This document shows, one piece after another, positions 61,042 to 64,000 of a DNA stretch of 64,000 nt (its first letter is position 1; every line of letters starts with the position of its first letter). The notes below the pieces were generated by a model. The model ran no database searches, was not told where the DNA came from, and worked only from the letters and a program-made list of their open reading frames with translations. The position numbers were made by a program, and so were the translations under genes. Origin of the DNA: Pseudomonas sp. KU43P (GTDB lineage: Bacteria; Pseudomonadota; Gammaproteobacteria; Pseudomonadales; Pseudomonadaceae); contig NZ_AP019365.1 of assembly GCF_033095865.1 (NCBI RefSeq), forward strand, positions 1,461,501 to 1,525,500, read 5' to 3'.

Positions 61042-61886
61042 AGCACGCTACCTGTTTCAGAGGCGTCCAGGGCGCGGGCCAGCAGGCCCGTTACCGTGTC
61101 AGGTTGTTCGATGGCGCAGGCATGGCCGGCGCCGGGTATCAGCTTGAAAGGTGCCCCGAGTGCGGCGGCCAGGGCCTGGCAGTCGTCTGGGCGAGTGATA
61201 GCGTCGGCACTGCCGCAGTGCACCTCGCAAGGCACCGCTTGCGGTGCATGGCGCAACAGGTCGTCACCGCACAGCAGCTCGATGGCCTGGCGGTAGCCGT
61301 GTGGCAGCAGCCGCGCCATGTTCCACTGCACCCAGGCCAGCGCTTGGCTGCTGGCGCTGGCGGACAGCAGATGGGCACTGCGTTCGCGAGCCATCTGCGC
61401 GATGCCCATCTGCGCCAGGCTGTGCAGGCGCTTGCTGCGCACCGCCTGGCCTTGTTCGGGTTGCGCGCCATAGCCACGCGCCGGGCTGAGCAGTACCAGG
61501 CGGCTGACGCGATGCGGGTGGGCCTGGGCGAACGCGGCGGCGGTCAGCGCGCCGAGCGAATGCCCAACCAGCACGCAGCGCTCGATCGCCAGGGCGTCGA
61601 GCATGTGCAGCAGGCGCTCTGCGTAATCGCAAGCGTCTGGCGCAGCCACCGGCAATGGCGTGGACCGGCCGTACCCTGGGGCGTCCCAGGCGATCACCCG
61701 CGCCCGCTCGCTCAGGCCCAAAGCCACCTGCAACCAGCTGGCCGCGCCCGAGCCGATGCCGTGCAGCAGCACGATGGCGGCGCCGCTACCGGCTTCGCGC
61801 ACGGCTTGCTGGCCTTGGCCCAGGCGCAGCAGGCGCTCGCCAAAGCGCTGGTCGAGCTGGCCGTGCAGCGGGGTGATCGGCTGCAT
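61038..61886 (-). CDS. alpha/beta hydrolase
   Basis: 282 residues. IVLLHGIGSGAASWLQVALG is the oxyanion-hole region, VLVGHSLGALTAAAFAQAHP the nucleophile elbow with serine, and LIPGAGHACAIEQPDTV the catalytic histidine. Size and motifs fit meta-cleavage-product or ester hydrolases. The ATG at 61886 is 4 bases from the cupin stop. In the pathway it could hydrolyse a ring-cleavage product. Confidence 0.88.
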   Translation of the reverse strand: MQPITPLHGQLDQRFGERLLRLGQGQQAVREAGSGAAIVLLHGIGSGAASWLQVALGLSERARVIAWDAPGYGRSTPLPVAAPDACDYAERLLHMLDALAIERCVLVGHSLGALTAAAFAQAHPHRVSRLVLLSPARGYGAQPEQGQAVRSKRLHSLAQMGIAQMARERSAHLLSASASSQALAWVQWNMARLLPHGYRQAIELLCGDDLLRHAPQAVPCEVHCGSADAITRPDDCQALAAALGAPFKLIPGAGHACAIEQPDTVTGLLARALDASETGSVL

Positions 61887-61890
61887 CGGC

Positions 61891-62430
61891 TTACCCGCGC
61901 TTGATCGAGGCCAGCGGGTGCGCTGGCGGGTAGGTCGGGGTCACCGGCTTCTTGGCGCCGAGCATCACGCACATCAGCGCGTCTTCATCGCCGATGTTGA
62001 TCTCTTCGCGGTACACCCCCGGCGGCACCGAGATCAGGTCACGGTCGGTAAGGACGGTCTCGAAGCGCTCGCCATCCTTCTCGATGATCACCTTGAGCTT
62101 GCCGCGCAACACGAAGAACACTTCCTCGACGTCGGTGTGCAGGTGGGGCGGGCCCTCGTGGCCGGCCGGGATGACCATGGTGGAGAAGGTGAAGTGCTCG
62201 GACGGGATGGTGTTCATGTCGCTGCCCACGCCCGTGCCGCCGGTGCCCACGTAACGCATCTGCGCGCGGCGGAACTTGGGGTCGTAGTCGGCCTGGAACT
62301 TCAGCGCGTCCCAGTCGTAGCGGCGGGTTTCATAGCGGGCGATGCGGGTCTGCATCCAGCTGGCGAGGTCGGCGTCGGCCGGGCGGTCCCAGGATTTCGG
62401 GGCTTCGTTTTGCACAGAGAGGTCGGTCAT
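61891..62430 (-). CDS. cupin-domain protein
   Basis: 179 residues. One cupin motif is clear: PPHLHTDVEEVFFVLRGKLK (HxH with following E), then LISVPPGVYREEINIGDEDA for the second motif, where the usual histidine is tyrosine. A metal site with three ligands is likely. It may be a dioxygenase or an isomerase; a sensor role is also possible. AGGAG precedes ATG 62430. Confidence 0.82.
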   Translation of the reverse strand: MTDLSVQNEAPKSWDRPADADLASWMQTRIARYETRRYDWDALKFQADYDPKFRRAQMRYVGTGGTGVGSDMNTIPSEHFTFSTMVIPAGHEGPPHLHTDVEEVFFVLRGKLKVIIEKDGERFETVLTDRDLISVPPGVYREEINIGDEDALMCVMLGAKKPVTPTYPPAHPLASIKRG

Positions 62431-62445
62431 GAAGGTCTCCTTTGC

Positions 62446-63213
62446 TCAGGGCATGACGAACCCGCCGTTGACCGGCAGGGTTTGTCCAGTGATGAAGCGC
62501 GACAGGTCGGACAGGGCGAACAGCACCGCCCCACTGACGTCATCGGGCAGTTGCGGGCGCTGGATGGCCCGTTGTTCGGTGTACAGGCGGTGGCGGGCCT
62601 CGGGCACGTAGGCGGTGGCCTCGACCAGTACCAGGCCGGGGGCGATGGCGTTGACGGTGATGTTGGCATTGCCCAGCTCGCGGGCCAGGCTGCGGGTCAT
62701 GGCGATCACCGCGCCTTTGCTGGCGACATAGGCCAGCAGGTTGGGCGCGCCCCACAACGGGGTGTCGGAGGCCAGGTTGATCACCGCGCCACGGCCGCTC
62801 TCACGCAGTGCCGGCAGGGCGGCGCGGGTCATCAGCCAGGTGCCGCGCACGTTGACCTGCATGACCTGGTCCCAGGTTTCGATATCCAGCTCTTCGCAGC
62901 TCTTGCCGCCGGAGTTGGTGATCGAGGCGTTGTTGACCAGCCCGTCGAGGCCGCCCAGGCGCTTGACCGTGCGTTCGATGCAGGCCTCGATGGATTCGGG
63001 GCTGGCCAGGTCCAGGCTGACGCCGCTGACATCCAGGCCCATGCCGCTCAGCTCGCAGGCGGCCTGTTGCACGCGGCCGGCCAGCACATCGGCGATCACC
63101 ACCCGGGCACCGGCCTGGGCGATGGCCTGGGCGAAGGCATAGCCCAGGCCGCGGGCGCCACCGGTGACCAGCACGCGGCGGCCTTCGAGAAGGTTGTTGA
63201 AGCTGCTCATCAT
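62446..63213 (-). CDS. SDR-family oxidoreductase
   Basis: 255 residues. RVLVTGGARGLGYAFAQAIA binds NAD(P); GLVNNASITNSGG is the NNA motif; the active site is INLASDTPLWGAPNLLAYVA with YVASKG, the canonical Tyr-x3-Lys. C-terminal FITGQTLPVNGGFVMP is normal. It probably oxidises a dihydrodiol or alcohol. The ATG-ATG start (63213/63210) overlaps the permease stop. Confidence 0.9.
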   Translation of the reverse strand: MMSSFNNLLEGRRVLVTGGARGLGYAFAQAIAQAGARVVIADVLAGRVQQAACELSGMGLDVSGVSLDLASPESIEACIERTVKRLGGLDGLVNNASITNSGGKSCEELDIETWDQVMQVNVRGTWLMTRAALPALRESGRGAVINLASDTPLWGAPNLLAYVASKGAVIAMTRSLARELGNANITVNAIAPGLVLVEATAYVPEARHRLYTEQRAIQRPQLPDDVSGAVLFALSDLSRFITGQTLPVNGGFVMP

Positions 63214-63986
63214 TGGCTACTCAGCATGGCTTTGGGGAGGTAGTGCAGGACGCGCTTCTCGGCCCAGACCACGGCGCCATAGGCGAGCACGCCGATCAGG
63301 GTGAGCATGACGATGGCGACGAACACCCCGGCGGTGTTGCCCTGGCCTTCGGCATCCACCAGCAGGAACCCCAAGCCCTGGTTGCCACCGACCAGCTCGC
63401 CGACGGTCACCCCGATCACCGCCAGGGTCGAGGCGATGCGCAGGCCGGAGAACAGCGCGGCCATGGCCGAGGGGAACTCCACCAGGCGGAAGATCTGCCA
63501 GCGGCTGGCGTTCATGGTGCGCACCAGGTTGATCATGTCCGGGTCGACGGTGCGTATGGCCGAGAGCACGTTGATCATCACCGGGAAGAACACGATGAGG
63601 ATGGCGATGAGGATCTTGGGGTAGATGGTGTAGCCGAGCCACATCACGAACAGCGGTGCGAAAGCCACCTTGGGCGCGATCTGCAGGGCCAGGATGTAGG
63701 GCGAGAGCATGGCTTCGGCGGAGGGCGAGAGGCCCAGCGACACACCGATGGCCACGCCCAGCAGGGCACCGAGGGCGAAGCCGACGATGATCTCGAAGGC
63801 GGTGATCAGGGTGTGTTCGAACAGGCCACCGGACTGCCACATGACCAGGCTTTCCTGGGCAACGCGGCTCAGTTGCGGCATGACGAACTCGGGCATGCCG
63901 ACCAGCCCCGGGCCCCATTGCCAGAGCACCAGGAACAGGACCAGCAGGGCGACGCTGCCGGCCACGGACGGGTTGAGGTTTCTCAT
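63210..63986 (-). CDS. ABC transporter permease (nitrate/sulfonate/taurine type)
   Basis: 258 residues with six membrane helices. FEIIVGFALGALLGVAIGVS and APLFVMWLGYTIYPKILIAI, then LRIASTLAVIGVTVGELVGG are the SsuC/TauC permease motifs, with the EAA loop at TMNASRWQIFRLVEFPSAMA. AAGGTAAT lies before ATG 63986. The ATPase and binding-protein genes must lie beyond the right edge. The import substrate is probably the aromatic compound. Confidence 0.9.
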   Translation of the reverse strand: MRNLNPSVAGSVALLVLFLVLWQWGPGLVGMPEFVMPQLSRVAQESLVMWQSGGLFEHTLITAFEIIVGFALGALLGVAIGVSLGLSPSAEAMLSPYILALQIAPKVAFAPLFVMWLGYTIYPKILIAILIVFFPVMINVLSAIRTVDPDMINLVRTMNASRWQIFRLVEFPSAMAALFSGLRIASTLAVIGVTVGELVGGNQGLGFLLVDAEGQGNTAGVFVAIVMLTLIGVLAYGAVVWAEKRVLHYLPKAMLSSQ

Positions 63987-64000
63987 CGGGCGATTACCTT

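Overview
The window reads as chromosome of a Pseudomonas of the P. putida type. The evidence is high GC content, the gene families present, and fifteen inverted pairs of the short REP element built on GCCGGCAAGCCGGCTCCCAC (REPINs), which is typical of that group. Both ends are cut: a FAD oxidoreductase runs off the left edge, and an operon enters from beyond the right edge.

Layout. 1-7.3 kb: a trans-4-hydroxy-L-proline catabolic cluster (epimerase, D-hydroxyproline dehydrogenase, imine deaminase, alpha-ketoglutarate semialdehyde dehydrogenase, APC permease) with a divergent PAS-AraC regulator. 7.3-13.4 kb: a LysR regulator, moaB, moaA, a bestrophin-like channel and an FdhF/YdeP-type molybdopterin oxidoreductase. 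Two divergent intergenic regions here share a 17-bp motif. 13.5-29.4 kb: mostly core genes (Lrp and a gamma-family PLP enzyme, eptA, rnd, ycgL, ycgN, ptrB and others). 29.4-36.5 kb: an A+T-rich accessory island with an EagR chaperone, a PAAR-RHS type VI effector broken by a one-base frameshift, a C-terminal toxin with its immunity gene, a displaced second toxin/immunity module, and an extensively decayed gene. 36.77-38.13 kb: an IS256-family element with an 8-bp target duplication, inserted between the two arms of a REPIN. 38.2-42.9 kb: LysR, an MFS transporter and pxpABC for 5-oxoproline. 43-51.8 kb: MoxR/VWA pair, DUF748 protein, cysK, lpxO, an EamA exporter behind a valine-rich leader ORF, DUF4265 protein and a porin.

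52.2-64 kb holds thirteen tightly packed minus-strand genes ending at a clear intrinsic terminator. They encode an ABC permease, two SDR enzymes, a cupin, an alpha/beta hydrolase, an embedded IclR regulator, a ThDP enzyme, an aspartate-dehydrogenase-like protein, an aldehyde dehydrogenase, a VOC dioxygenase-like protein, a 75-residue small protein, a Rieske oxygenase and its reductase. The set looks like a complete peripheral aromatic pathway whose substrate I cannot name. It is the best candidate here for an undescribed system. The Rhs island is the second.

All calls come from reading the sequence and from family knowledge; no database search was made.
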